From assembly GCF_027941835.1 (NCBI RefSeq), contig NZ_CP116005.1:2743501-2807500 (forward strand): a stretch of DNA of 64,000 bases. Direction: 5' to 3'. Of the stretch, positions 27,237 to 34,940 are shown piece after piece. Source of the DNA: Sphingosinicella microcystinivorans (GTDB lineage: Bacteria; Pseudomonadota; Alphaproteobacteria; Sphingomonadales; Sphingomonadaceae). The stretch's first letter is position 1. Each line of letters begins with the position of its first letter. The translations under genes were made by a program, and so were the position numbers. The notes beneath the pieces were generated by a model. The model saw nothing but the letters and a program-made list of their open reading frames with translations, ran no database searches and was not told where the DNA came from.

Positions 27237-28730
27237 TCAGGCGGTGCGGAAGCGGATGGTTTTGGCGTAGCTGTATTCGTGCAGGCCCTCGATGCCGTAC
27301 TCGCGCCCGAAGCCGGACCGCTTGATGCCGCCGAAGGGAGCGTGCACGCTGAAATTGCCCGGGCCGCCGTTGATGCTGACGCCGCCCGTCCGCACGGCGC
27401 GCGCGATCTCGAACGCGCGGCCCATGTTTCTCGACCACACGGTGCCGGCGAGGCCGAAATCCGAATCATTGGCGATGGCCACGGCCTCTTCGTCGCTGTC
27501 GACCCCGATGACGACGGCGATGGGGCCGAAGATTTCCTCACGCACCACGGCGCTCTCGTTGGAGAGGCCGTCGAACAGCGTCGGTTCATAGAAGAAGCCG
27601 TGGTCGAACCCTGCCGGCCGCCGGCCGCCGAAAACGAGGCGCCCTCCATCAGCGTGGGCCTTCGCGACATAGGATTCCACCTTGTCGCGCTGGCTCGCGC
27701 GGATCAGCGGACCCATCGTGACGCCGGGAGCGAGGCCATACCCGATCTTCACGCCGCGCACCATTTCGGTGAGGCGTTCGAGATAGTCGGCCTTGATGCT
27801 GTTGTGGACGATGTGGCGCGTGGTGAGGCCGCAGGCCTGCCCGGCGTGCATGGTCATGCTGCGGAGGCCTGCTGCGACGGCGAGGTCGAGATCGGCGTCC
27901 GGGCAGACGATCATTGCAGACTTGCCGCCGAGTTCGAGAACGAGCCGCTTCAGCGTCGGCGCTGCCTGCGCCTGGATCAGCGAACCCACGGCGTCGGACC
28001 CGGTGAAGCTCACCATGTCGACGCGCGGGTCCGAGGTGAGCAGAGAGCCGACATCGACACCGCCGGTAACGACATTGAAGACGCCCTGAGGAAGGCGTGC
28101 GGCTTCTGCTGCCTCTGCGAGGAGCAGCGATTCGAACGGCGTGAACGGGGAGGGCTTCAGGACCACGCTGTTGCCCATCACGAGCGCCTGCATGGATTTG
28201 ACGACGCCCATCAGCAGCGGGAAATTATAGGGCGTGATGACGGAAACGACGCCGATCGGTTCGCGTACCACGACGCCCGCGCCGACATTGGCGGTGCCGT
28301 CCGGCAGCGGCACGGTTTCGAGCGGCAGGTTACGGTCGAGATCGGTGCGGGCGAGCGACAGGATCGCACGTCCGACCGCGACGGACGTGTCATAGCCGAC
28401 CGCGCGCGCAATGCCCTGCGCCACACCGGTTTCGGTGACGATCAGCCGGACGATCGCATCGCCGCGTTCGGCGAGCCATGCGACGAACGGCTCCAGGCGC
28501 GCGGCGCGCTCGGCGGTTGAAAGACGCGGCCACGGTCCGTGATCGAAGGCATGGCGCGCTGCGGCGATCGCGGCGTCCACCTCGCGCACGCCGCCGACCG
28601 GCGCCCGCCCGAAAACCGACTCCGTTGCGGGATCAGGGATTTCGTCGAATGCGCCCGTGGACGGCGCCAGCCATTCGCCACCCACATACAGGCGATGATA
28701 GCTGCTGAACGGAATCTCGGCTGAAGCCAC
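27237..28730 (-). CDS. NAD(P)-dependent aldehyde dehydrogenase
   Basis: A 497-residue ALDH-superfamily enzyme. The catalytic Cys300 lies in HAGQACGLTTRH, the general base Glu in LVLELGGKSAMIV, and the cofactor-binding PYNFPLLMGVVKSMQALVMG segment is intact. It converts an aldehyde to an acid, probably downstream of the PQQ dehydrogenase in the same operon. It is the first gene of a minus-strand operon (aldehyde dehydrogenase, PQQ enzyme, LLM enzyme, SnoaL-like protein). A matching promoter element lies 51 bases upstream at 28782-28795. Confidence 0.93.
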   Translation of the reverse strand: MASAEIPFSSYHRLYVGGEWLAPSTGAFDEIPDPATESVFGRAPVGGVREVDAAIAAARHAFDHGPWPRLSTAERAARLEPFVAWLAERGDAIVRLIVTETGVAQGIARAVGYDTSVAVGRAILSLARTDLDRNLPLETVPLPDGTANVGAGVVVREPIGVVSVITPYNFPLLMGVVKSMQALVMGNSVVLKPSPFTPFESLLLAEAAEAARLPQGVFNVVTGGVDVGSLLTSDPRVDMVSFTGSDAVGSLIQAQAAPTLKRLVLELGGKSAMIVCPDADLDLAVAAGLRSMTMHAGQACGLTTRHIVHNSIKADYLERLTEMVRGVKIGYGLAPGVTMGPLIRASQRDKVESYVAKAHADGGRLVFGGRRPAGFDHGFFYEPTLFDGLSNESAVVREEIFGPIAVVIGVDSDEEAVAIANDSDFGLAGTVWSRNMGRAFEIARAVRTGGVSINGGPGNFSVHAPFGGIKRSGFGREYGIEGLHEYSYAKTIRFRTA

Positions 28731-28781
28731 CGGCGTTCACCTCCCACGACCACAAACACGGCGATCTTCCGTCACCATTTT

Positions 28782-28795
28782 TGCATGGTGGTGCA
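28782..28795 (-). promoter_or_regulatory. Island-wide 14-bp promoter element, copy 6
   Basis: On the minus strand this reads TGCACCACCATGCA followed by AAAATG, 51 bases before the aldehyde dehydrogenase ATG. Both ends read TGCA, making it one of the most symmetrical copies. Confidence 0.62.
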
Positions 28796-28809
28796 TATTC
28801 TTGAGAGGG

Positions 28810-29394
28810 TCAAGCGAAAGCGCGAAAATCCTCTTCGGTGTCGACGTCGCGTTGAAGGCCGGGGCGGCGCACGAAGGCGACCCAGAGGTGGGCTTCCTCG
28901 GCCGCTTGCCGGTGCGCGGAGGCGCTGTTTTCCCCGTAGAGATAAGGGATTGCCGCAGGCGGCGAGACGAGGAGGGCGTTGGTGCCGAGGTCTGCGTGAT
29001 CGGGTGCGATCACGCAGACAGACGCGCCCTTTGCCGCATCGAGCATGGCCAGAACGTCGTCCGTTTCGAGCAGCGGCAAATCCGTGCTGAGCGACAACAC
29101 TGCCGCTGCACCGCGTTCCCGCGCGTAAGCCGCAGCCTGCGCAAGCGCGGCGTTCAGCGTGTGGCCGTACTCCTCCAGGAATATCGCGCCCGCCGCCTTT
29201 GCCAGATCGCGGACCTCTGCCGCACGGCTGACGACGAGGATGCGCGCTGGGGGGACGACAGCGGTGGCGATGCCCAGAACATGGGCAAACATCCGTCGAT
29301 TGAAGGCTTCGCGCTCCGCCGGGGGCAGCACGTCTGCGAGGCGGCTCTTGCCTTCGCCGAACGGGCGCACGGGGATGATGATCCACACCGACAT
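28810..29394 (-). CDS. cofC: 2-phospho-L-lactate (or PEP / 3-phosphoglycerate) guanylyltransferase for F420
   Basis: A 194-residue nucleotidyltransferase. VWIIIPVRPFGEGKSRLADV is the CofC/FbiD N-terminal signature, and LSLSTDLPLLETDDVLAM and PDHADLGTNALLVSPP hold the metal- and phosphate-binding Asp residues. It activates a three-carbon phospho-acid with GTP to give the GDP-linked precursor used by CofD. Which acid is used (2-phospholactate, PEP or 3-phosphoglycerate) cannot be decided from sequence by eye. It is the last gene of the F420 operon, 4 bases after cofD. Confidence 0.9.
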   Translation of the reverse strand: MSVWIIIPVRPFGEGKSRLADVLPPAEREAFNRRMFAHVLGIATAVVPPARILVVSRAAEVRDLAKAAGAIFLEEYGHTLNAALAQAAAYARERGAAAVLSLSTDLPLLETDDVLAMLDAAKGASVCVIAPDHADLGTNALLVSPPAAIPYLYGENSASAHRQAAEEAHLWVAFVRRPGLQRDVDTEEDFRAFA

Positions 29395-29398
29395 GTCG

Positions 29399-30328
29399 CT
29401 ATCGTGCGCTGAGGGTACGGGCGAAATCCAGCGTGATCTGTGCGAGGCGCTTGCGGTCTGCGGCGTCGCGCATCAGCGTGTCGTCGGCATGGATCGCGGG
29501 GCCGTTGCAGGGCAGGGCGGCGTCGGCGCGGTCGATGACGAGGCCGTCCAAAAAGTTGACATAGTAGTCGGCGAGGGCGGATGGCGTGGCTTCGAAGCCG
29601 CGCTCGTTCATGATCTTTGCAGCTGGCCCCTTCACCGCCTTGCCGCCGATGAAGGGCGATACGGCGACCACGGGCACGCGCCGGGCCTCCAGCGCCCGGC
29701 GGATGCCGGGGATGGCGAGGATCGGCCCGATGCTGAGGATCGGGTTCGACGGACAGATAATTATCGCCTGAAGTGCAGGATTGGAAAACGCGTCCGCGAG
29801 CGCCGGGGACGGGGCCGCCGCATCGGCGCCGCCGTAGCGGATCGACAGGAAGCGGGGTTCGCAGCGGCGGCGGACGAAATAGTCCTGAAACGCGAGCTCG
29901 CCCTCGTCCGTTTCGACGACGGAGCGGACGGGATCGTCGCTGACCGGCACGATGCGGTGACGGATGCCGAGCCGCTGCGCGAAGCGCGCGGTGATTTCGG
30001 ACAGCGTGTGCGTTTTCAGGAGCTGCGTGCGGAGCACGTGCAGCGCCATGTCGCGGTCGCCGAGGTTGAACCAGTCCTCGCCGCCGAGGGTCCGGAGCAT
30101 CGCCATGAAGTTCCACGTCTCGCCCTCGATGCCCCAGCCCTGCGCGCGGTTGGCGAGGCCCGCAAGCGTGTAGGTGACGGTGTCGAGGTCCGGGCAGACG
30201 GTGAGGCCGAGATGCTCGAAATCGTCGCCGACGTTGACGGCGATCAGAAGCTCTTCGGGCGGAAGCACGGCGGCGAGACCGGCGGCGAGCTTCGCGCCGC
30301 CGACGCCGCCCGCGAGCGCGACGATCAT
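29399..30328 (-). CDS. cofD: 2-phospho-L-lactate transferase (F420-0 synthase)
   Basis: A 309-residue CofD/FbiA family enzyme: IVALAGGVGGAKLAAGLAAV at the N-terminus, AVNVGDDFEHLGLTVCPDLD, NRAQGWGIEGETWNFMAML, and ICPSNPILSIGPILAIPGIR, all hallmark segments. It joins the phospho-acid moiety to the deazaflavin Fo to make F420-0 or dehydro-F420-0. The start overlaps the cofE stop by the ATGA arrangement (30325-30328), so cofE and cofD are translationally coupled. Length equals that of archaeal and actinobacterial homologues. Longer in-frame starts would run inside cofE. Confidence 0.95.
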   Translation of the reverse strand: MIVALAGGVGGAKLAAGLAAVLPPEELLIAVNVGDDFEHLGLTVCPDLDTVTYTLAGLANRAQGWGIEGETWNFMAMLRTLGGEDWFNLGDRDMALHVLRTQLLKTHTLSEITARFAQRLGIRHRIVPVSDDPVRSVVETDEGELAFQDYFVRRRCEPRFLSIRYGGADAAAPSPALADAFSNPALQAIIICPSNPILSIGPILAIPGIRRALEARRVPVVAVSPFIGGKAVKGPAAKIMNERGFEATPSALADYYVNFLDGLVIDRADAALPCNGPAIHADDTLMRDAADRKRLAQITLDFARTLSAR

Positions 30329-31080
30329 GGAAACAGGTCCAGCGCGCGCGGGCGCACCAGCTCCGCCGCATTGCCCTCGCGCCGCGCGTAGGAAACGCCG
30401 CGCACGATCGCGAGCGGGCGGCCCTCGCCCGCCTGACCCATCGCAAGCGAGGCGGCGGCGGCGATCTCGTCGGCAAGGCCGAGTTCGCTGGTTTCGAGGC
30501 GGCGGCCATAGATGTCGGGCGTGCCGCGCAGGTCGAGCAGCGCGGGGAGGCCCGCCGCGCCGATGGCGGTGCCGGTCGTGCCGTTCCGCCACGCGCGGCC
30601 GAGGCTGTCGATGATGAGCACGGCGACGTCGGCGCCGCTCGCGGCGCGGAGCGCATCGCGCAGCACCGCCGCGCTCGCGTCGGGGTCGCGCGGCAGCAGA
30701 AGCGCGGCGGGACGGCTATGGTCGATGTTCGACTGGTCGATCCCGGCGTTCGCCAGCACGATGCCGAGGCGGTGACGGACGATGAGCACGCCTTTCCGCA
30801 CGCGCATCACCGTGTCGGTTTCCGAAAGTACGAGTTCGACGAGGCGCGGGTCCTTGTCGCACTGCGCGGCAAGCTCCACGGCGCGCGGGGAGGGCGTGAC
30901 CGTGTCGAGGGGGACGAGACGGCCTTCGGCCTTCGAGACGATCTTCTGCGCGAGCACGACGATGTCGCCGTCTTCCGGCGTATGCGCCGCAAGGACGAGC
31001 GTCGCGAGGTCGTCGCCCGCGGCGACCTGCGGCACGCCATCCGGTGCGAACACCGTTATCGTTGCGCCGGAGCCTGTCAT
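30325..31080 (-). CDS. cofE: Coenzyme F420-0:L-glutamate ligase
   Basis: A 251-residue ligase adding the glutamate tail to F420-0 with GTP. LAAHTPEDGDIVVLAQKIVSK and VRHRLGIVLANAGIDQSNID, plus VLIIDSLGRAWRNGTTGTAIG, are the CofE signatures. It is the short, archaeal-like form: the C-terminal FMN reductase domain found in actinobacterial FbiB is absent. That domain reduces dehydro-F420-0, so either the cell uses a different acid donor or a separate reductase. The gene starts 13 bases after npdG ends. Confidence 0.93.
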   Translation of the reverse strand: MTGSGATITVFAPDGVPQVAAGDDLATLVLAAHTPEDGDIVVLAQKIVSKAEGRLVPLDTVTPSPRAVELAAQCDKDPRLVELVLSETDTVMRVRKGVLIVRHRLGIVLANAGIDQSNIDHSRPAALLLPRDPDASAAVLRDALRAASGADVAVLIIDSLGRAWRNGTTGTAIGAAGLPALLDLRGTPDIYGRRLETSELGLADEIAAAASLAMGQAGEGRPLAIVRGVSYARREGNAAELVRPRALDLFP

Positions 31081-31093
31081 GAAATGCCGTTCG

Positions 31094-31759
31094 TCAGATG
31101 CCTGTGATGCGGATACCCGATCCCGGCACCTTGTACTTGCGGTTGAGCGCGATCAACACCGAAGTCAGCCCTTCGGCCACCACGGAATTCGCGAGCGGCC
31201 CCGCGTTCCACGCCTTGAGGCCGATCGCCTCGGCGAGCGCGACCACGGTGTCCGCCGTTTCGGGATCGTCGGCGCAGACGAGGACATCGCATTCGATTTC
31301 CTCGTCGAGCTTGGTCAGGTGGTGTGCGGAGATGTTCTGGAACGCCGAGACGACCTTCACGCCTTCGCCGAGCAGCTTCTGCACGGCTTCCACCGCCGAG
31401 CCGCCCTCGGGAAGCTGCACGCGGCTCACCTTCGGCGGCACCAGCGGCACGGTGACGTCGATGAGGATCTTGCCTTCAAGCTGCGTGCGAACCTCCTGCA
31501 CGGTCGATTGCTGGGCGGCGTAGGGCACGGCGAGCACGACGATGTCGGCCTTCGCGGCGGCGTCAGCATTGGCGGCCCCGGTCACGGCCGCGCCGCCCAG
31601 CGTTTCGTTCATCGCGGCGGCGGCTTCGGCGGCGCGTTCCGCCGTGCGGCTGCCGACGATGACGGGATAGCCGCGATGCGCCCAGCGCAGCGCGAGGCCG
31701 CCGCCTTCCTTGCCCGTGCCGCCGAGGACCGCGATGGTCGGCTTCGCTTCACCCTGCAT
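31094..31759 (-). CDS. npdG: F420H2:NADP+ oxidoreductase
   Basis: A 221-residue Rossmann protein. IAVLGGTGKEGGGLALRWAH gives the NADP loop with a following SRTAERA, and the central VVLAVPYAAQQSTV, VSAFQNISAHHLTKLD and DVLVCADDPETADTVVALAE segments are typical of Fno/NpdG. It exchanges hydride between NADP(H) and F420, tying the LLM-class enzymes of this island to the NADPH pool. It overlaps the fbiC 3' end by 11 bases, consistent with an operon. Strong evidence that F420 is used here and not only Fo. Confidence 0.92.
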   Translation of the reverse strand: MQGEAKPTIAVLGGTGKEGGGLALRWAHRGYPVIVGSRTAERAAEAAAAMNETLGGAAVTGAANADAAAKADIVVLAVPYAAQQSTVQEVRTQLEGKILIDVTVPLVPPKVSRVQLPEGGSAVEAVQKLLGEGVKVVSAFQNISAHHLTKLDEEIECDVLVCADDPETADTVVALAEAIGLKAWNAGPLANSVVAEGLTSVLIALNRKYKVPGSGIRITGI

Positions 31760-34136
31760 ACTCGAACTCCTTGCCCAAGGTCTTGTCGCCGTCCTTGCGC
31801 GGCGGCGTGAGAATGATCGGCGCGAGGTCCGCGGCCTCGCGGCCCTTGCGGCGCGCGGCTTCGCTCACGTCGCCGTACAGCGTCGTGCGCTGACGCGGCG
31901 CGCGCCCGATCGAACGGATCAGCGCGTCCATCGCGGCGGGCGGCATCTCCTGCCCGTGCTGCGTGCCCGCCGCGCGCGAAATGCTCTCGTTCATCAGCGT
32001 GCCGCCGAGGTCGTTCGCGCCCGATGCGAGGCAGGCGGCGACGCCCGCCGGGCCGAGCTTGACCCAGCTCGTCTGGATGTTCGCAATCAGCGGATTGAGC
32101 GCGAGGCGGGCGACGGCGTGCATCAGCCGCACCTCGCGGAAGGTCGGCCCGCGCCGCGTCTCTCCGCGCACGCCCATCGGCGCTTCCATGTGCACGAACG
32201 GCAGCGGCACGAATTCGGTGAAGCCGCCGGTTTCGGCCTGGAGATCGCGGATAAGCAGCAGGTGGCGCGCCCAGTGCGCGTAGGTTTCGACATGGCCGAA
32301 CATGATCGTCGCGGTGGTGCGGAAGCCGACCTTGTGGGCGGTGCCGACGACGTGCAGCCATTCCGCCGTGTTCAGCTTGTCCGGGCAGATGATGCGGCGC
32401 ACCTCGTCGTCGAGGATTTCGGCGGCGGTGCCGGGGAGCGTGCCTAGGCCCGCGTCCTTCAGGCGGCAGAGGAAATCCTCGACCGACAGGCCGAGCGTTT
32501 CCGCGCCGTGGGACACTTCGAGCGGCGAGAAGGCGTGGAGGTGAATGTCCGGCACGGCGGTGCGGACGGTGCGCGCGAGCGTGAGATAGGTCTCGCCCGT
32601 GTAGCTCGGATGGATGCCGCCTTGCAGGCAGACCTCCGTGCCGCCGCGCGCCCACGCTTCTTCCGTGCGCCGCGCTACCTCGGCGAGATCGAGGTCGTAG
32701 GGCCGGCCGCGCAGCGCGTCCGACGTCTTGCCCTTGGAGAAGGCGCAGAAGCCGCACTTGTAGGCGCAGATGTTGGTGTAGTTGATGTTGCGGTTGACGA
32801 CATAGGTGACAGTGTCGCCGTTCACCGCGCGCCGGAGCGCGTCCGCGCTTTCGCAGATGTGTTCGAGATCGACGTCGCGCGCCTCGAACAGCGCGGCGAG
32901 GGCGGCTTCGTCCGGACGCTCTCCGGCAAGCGCGCGGTTCACCGTCGCTGCGATGCCGCGATCGAGCGCGGCGAGGTACGGCGCTTCGGGCGGACGGTCG
33001 GGGAGGGCGAGACCGGGAGACCAGCCGTCGGCGCGCGCGAAGCCGGAGGTGTCGGCGGCGGCGCGCACGTGGCGCTGCATCGCCGCATCCTGCCAGCGCG
33101 CGTTTTCGGCGACGTAGGCGGGATAGACCGGGAGGCGGGGGACGAGGATGCGGTTCGCGCCAGCGGTGGCTGCGCGCAGTTGCTGCACGGCGGGCCACGG
33201 CGCTTCGGGGTTCACGTGATCGGGGGTGACGGGCGACACGCCGCCCCAGTCGTTGATGCCCGCGTCGATGAGGCGCGGGAAATCGTCCGCCGAGAGGTTC
33301 GGCGGCACCTGGATGTTCATGGCCGGGCCGAGCAGGATGCGCGCGGCGGCGGCGGTCCAGAGCAGGTCGTCCATGTCCGGCTCCGGCGCGTCCGCCATCA
33401 CGGTGCGCGGCTTCGCCCGGAAGTTCTGGACGATGACCTCCTGGATATGGCCGTGGCGGGCATGGAGATCACGGATCGCGGCGAGCGCATCCAGCCGTTC
33501 GGCGCGCGTTTCGCCGATGCCGATGAGGATGCCGGTGGTGAAGGGGATCGCAAGCTCGCCCGCGATGCGGATGGTCTCGAGGCGGACCTCGGGATGCTTG
33601 TCCGGCGAGCGGTAATGCGCGCCGCCCTTTTCGCAGAGGCGGTCCGAAACCGATTCGAGCATCAGCCCCTGCGAGGCGGAGACGGGGCGCAGCATCGCCA
33701 TCTCCTCGCGGGTCATCACGCCCGCGTTGATGTGCGGCAGCAGACCCGTCTCGTCGCGGACGGCGGCGGCGACCTCGGCGAGGTAGGAGAGGGTGGTCTC
33801 GTGCCCGAGCGCGGCGAGTTCGTCGCGCGCCGCCTTGAAGCGCAGTTCCGGCTTGTCGCCGAGCGTGAACAGCGCCTCGGTGCATCCGGCCGCCTTTCCG
33901 GCGCGCGCGATGTCCAGCACCTGTTCGCGGGTGAGGTAGCACGCCTCGCCCCGGCGCGGCGGCTGGGAGAAGGTGCAGTAGTGGCAGAGGTTGCGGCAAA
34001 GCTGCGTCAGCGGAATGAAGACCTTCGGCGACCAGCTCTGGATGCGGCCGTGGCCCGCCTCGCGCAGCGCCGAGGCGCGCGCCAGCATCTCGGGAAGCGG
34101 CATCGCCAGCAGCGATTCGGGCCTGATCTCCGCCAT
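31749..34136 (-). CDS. fbiC: Bifunctional 7,8-didemethyl-8-hydroxy-5-deazariboflavin (Fo) synthase
   Basis: A 795-residue fusion of two radical-SAM enzymes. The N-terminal CofG half has the 4Fe-4S motif C47-R-N-L-C51-H-Y-C54. The C-terminal CofH half has C457-A-Y-K-C461-G-F-C464. Both are CxxxCxxC. CofH adds tyrosine-derived hydroxybenzyl to the flavin precursor and CofG closes the deazaflavin ring, giving Fo. The fused order equals the actinobacterial FbiC, whereas archaea have separate proteins. ATG 34136 lies directly after the tetR-type stop (34138-34140). Slightly longer in-frame starts exist inside that gene but are less likely. Confidence 0.95.
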   Translation of the reverse strand: MAEIRPESLLAMPLPEMLARASALREAGHGRIQSWSPKVFIPLTQLCRNLCHYCTFSQPPRRGEACYLTREQVLDIARAGKAAGCTEALFTLGDKPELRFKAARDELAALGHETTLSYLAEVAAAVRDETGLLPHINAGVMTREEMAMLRPVSASQGLMLESVSDRLCEKGGAHYRSPDKHPEVRLETIRIAGELAIPFTTGILIGIGETRAERLDALAAIRDLHARHGHIQEVIVQNFRAKPRTVMADAPEPDMDDLLWTAAAARILLGPAMNIQVPPNLSADDFPRLIDAGINDWGGVSPVTPDHVNPEAPWPAVQQLRAATAGANRILVPRLPVYPAYVAENARWQDAAMQRHVRAAADTSGFARADGWSPGLALPDRPPEAPYLAALDRGIAATVNRALAGERPDEAALAALFEARDVDLEHICESADALRRAVNGDTVTYVVNRNINYTNICAYKCGFCAFSKGKTSDALRGRPYDLDLAEVARRTEEAWARGGTEVCLQGGIHPSYTGETYLTLARTVRTAVPDIHLHAFSPLEVSHGAETLGLSVEDFLCRLKDAGLGTLPGTAAEILDDEVRRIICPDKLNTAEWLHVVGTAHKVGFRTTATIMFGHVETYAHWARHLLLIRDLQAETGGFTEFVPLPFVHMEAPMGVRGETRRGPTFREVRLMHAVARLALNPLIANIQTSWVKLGPAGVAACLASGANDLGGTLMNESISRAAGTQHGQEMPPAAMDALIRSIGRAPRQRTTLYGDVSEAARRKGREAADLAPIILTPPRKDGDKTLGKEFEYAG

Positions 34137-34137
34137 C

Positions 34138-34851
34138 TCAGCCGGCCCGGCCGTATTCGGCATCGTATTCGGGCGCGGCTTCGGCGGCGTGTGTTTCGGT
34201 GTCCGCAGGCGGCATTTCGATGATCGCGACGACGCTGCGCGCGAAATGGTCCAGCGTCTCTTCCGCGTCCCATGTCGGGTGGCGGCGGCTTTCGTCGGCA
34301 AGCGCGCGCTGGCGGGCCGAAAGCACGGCATTCAGATAGTTGCCGATGAAGATGAAGCGCTGGTTCTTGAGCGCGGGGGGCATGTCCGGCATCAGCCGCC
34401 GCAGGTGATCGAGGCAGCGCCGGTAGCCGATGTTGAGCCGGTCGGCGAGCGCATCCATCATCAGGTCGCGGTGGGTCATCGCCAGCATGGTGATGAAGCA
34501 GGTGTAGTCGCCTTCGCCGGGGTCCGCCGCCACCGCCGGGAAGATCAGCACGTCCACGACCTCGCGCACCGTGCGCGGGCCGCCGTCCTGCTCCAGCCGG
34601 TCGAGCGCGGCGTTGCGGCGGGCGTCGATCGCGGCGGCACCGTCCACGATGATCTCGCGAACGAGCGCCTCCTTCGATCCGAAATAGTAGCCGACCGCGC
34701 CGTGGTTCTTCTGCCCGGCCGCCGCCGCGATCTCGCGCACGGTGACGCCGTCCACGCCGCGCTCCGCGAACAGACGCTGCGCCACGGCCTTGATGTGCGC
34801 CGCGGAGACGTTGCGCGGCTGTTCGTCGCTGGAAATCTGGAGCCTGACCAT
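34138..34851 (-). CDS. TetR/AcrR-family regulator heading the F420 operon
   Basis: A 237-residue repressor. The HTH region (AQRLFAERGVDGVTVREIAA then KNHGAVGYYFGSKEALVREI) is standard; the C-terminal ligand domain is longer than average, with a TCFITMLAMTHRDLMMDALA helix. It is the first gene of the F420 operon, so repressor and cofactor enzymes are co-transcribed. It is a good candidate, along with the TetR at 54192, for the protein that recognises the 14-bp element found across the island, because two copies flank its own promoter. ATG 34851 is preferred; an upstream in-frame ATG at 34893 lies within the repeat and promoter region. Confidence 0.88.
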   Translation of the reverse strand: MVRLQISSDEQPRNVSAAHIKAVAQRLFAERGVDGVTVREIAAAAGQKNHGAVGYYFGSKEALVREIIVDGAAAIDARRNAALDRLEQDGGPRTVREVVDVLIFPAVAADPGEGDYTCFITMLAMTHRDLMMDALADRLNIGYRRCLDHLRRLMPDMPPALKNQRFIFIGNYLNAVLSARQRALADESRRHPTWDAEETLDHFARSVVAIIEMPPADTETHAAEAAPEYDAEYGRAG

Positions 34852-34878
34852 GCCCGGCAGATTCTCATTGCAATGGCC

Positions 34879-34892
34879 TTCCGTCAAGTGCA
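34879..34892 (+). promoter_or_regulatory. Island-wide promoter element, copy 7
   Basis: TTCCGTCAAGTGCA followed by TTATCC, 48 bases before GTG 34941. This matches the geometry of copy 5 (49 bases before ATG 22680), and both overlap the same 27-bp repeat. Confidence 0.55.
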
Positions 34893-34908
34893 TTATCCAA
34901 ATGAATTA
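34882..34908. repeat. 27-bp exact repeat, copy B
   Basis: Exact match to 22620-22646. It lies between the divergent TetR/F420 operon and the kinase operon and covers part of promoter element copy 7. Confidence 0.85.
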
Positions 34909-34925
34909 AACAGCGGGATCAATTT

Positions 34926-34939
34926 TGCATCGGAGTACC
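34926..34939 (-). promoter_or_regulatory. Island-wide promoter element, copy 8
   Basis: On the minus strand this reads GGTACTCCGATGCA followed by AAATTG, 75 bases before the TetR gene start at 34851. It probably serves the F420 operon. It also overlaps the ribosome-binding region of the divergent kinase gene. Confidence 0.5.
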
Positions 34940-34940
34940 C

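Noticed and set aside
34869-34882. A possible thirteenth promoter element, GGAAGGCCATTGCA on the minus strand, 17 bases before the TetR start.
   Set aside because: Only TTGCA matches well, and the better copy at 34926-34939 can serve the same operon. It was left out of the count.
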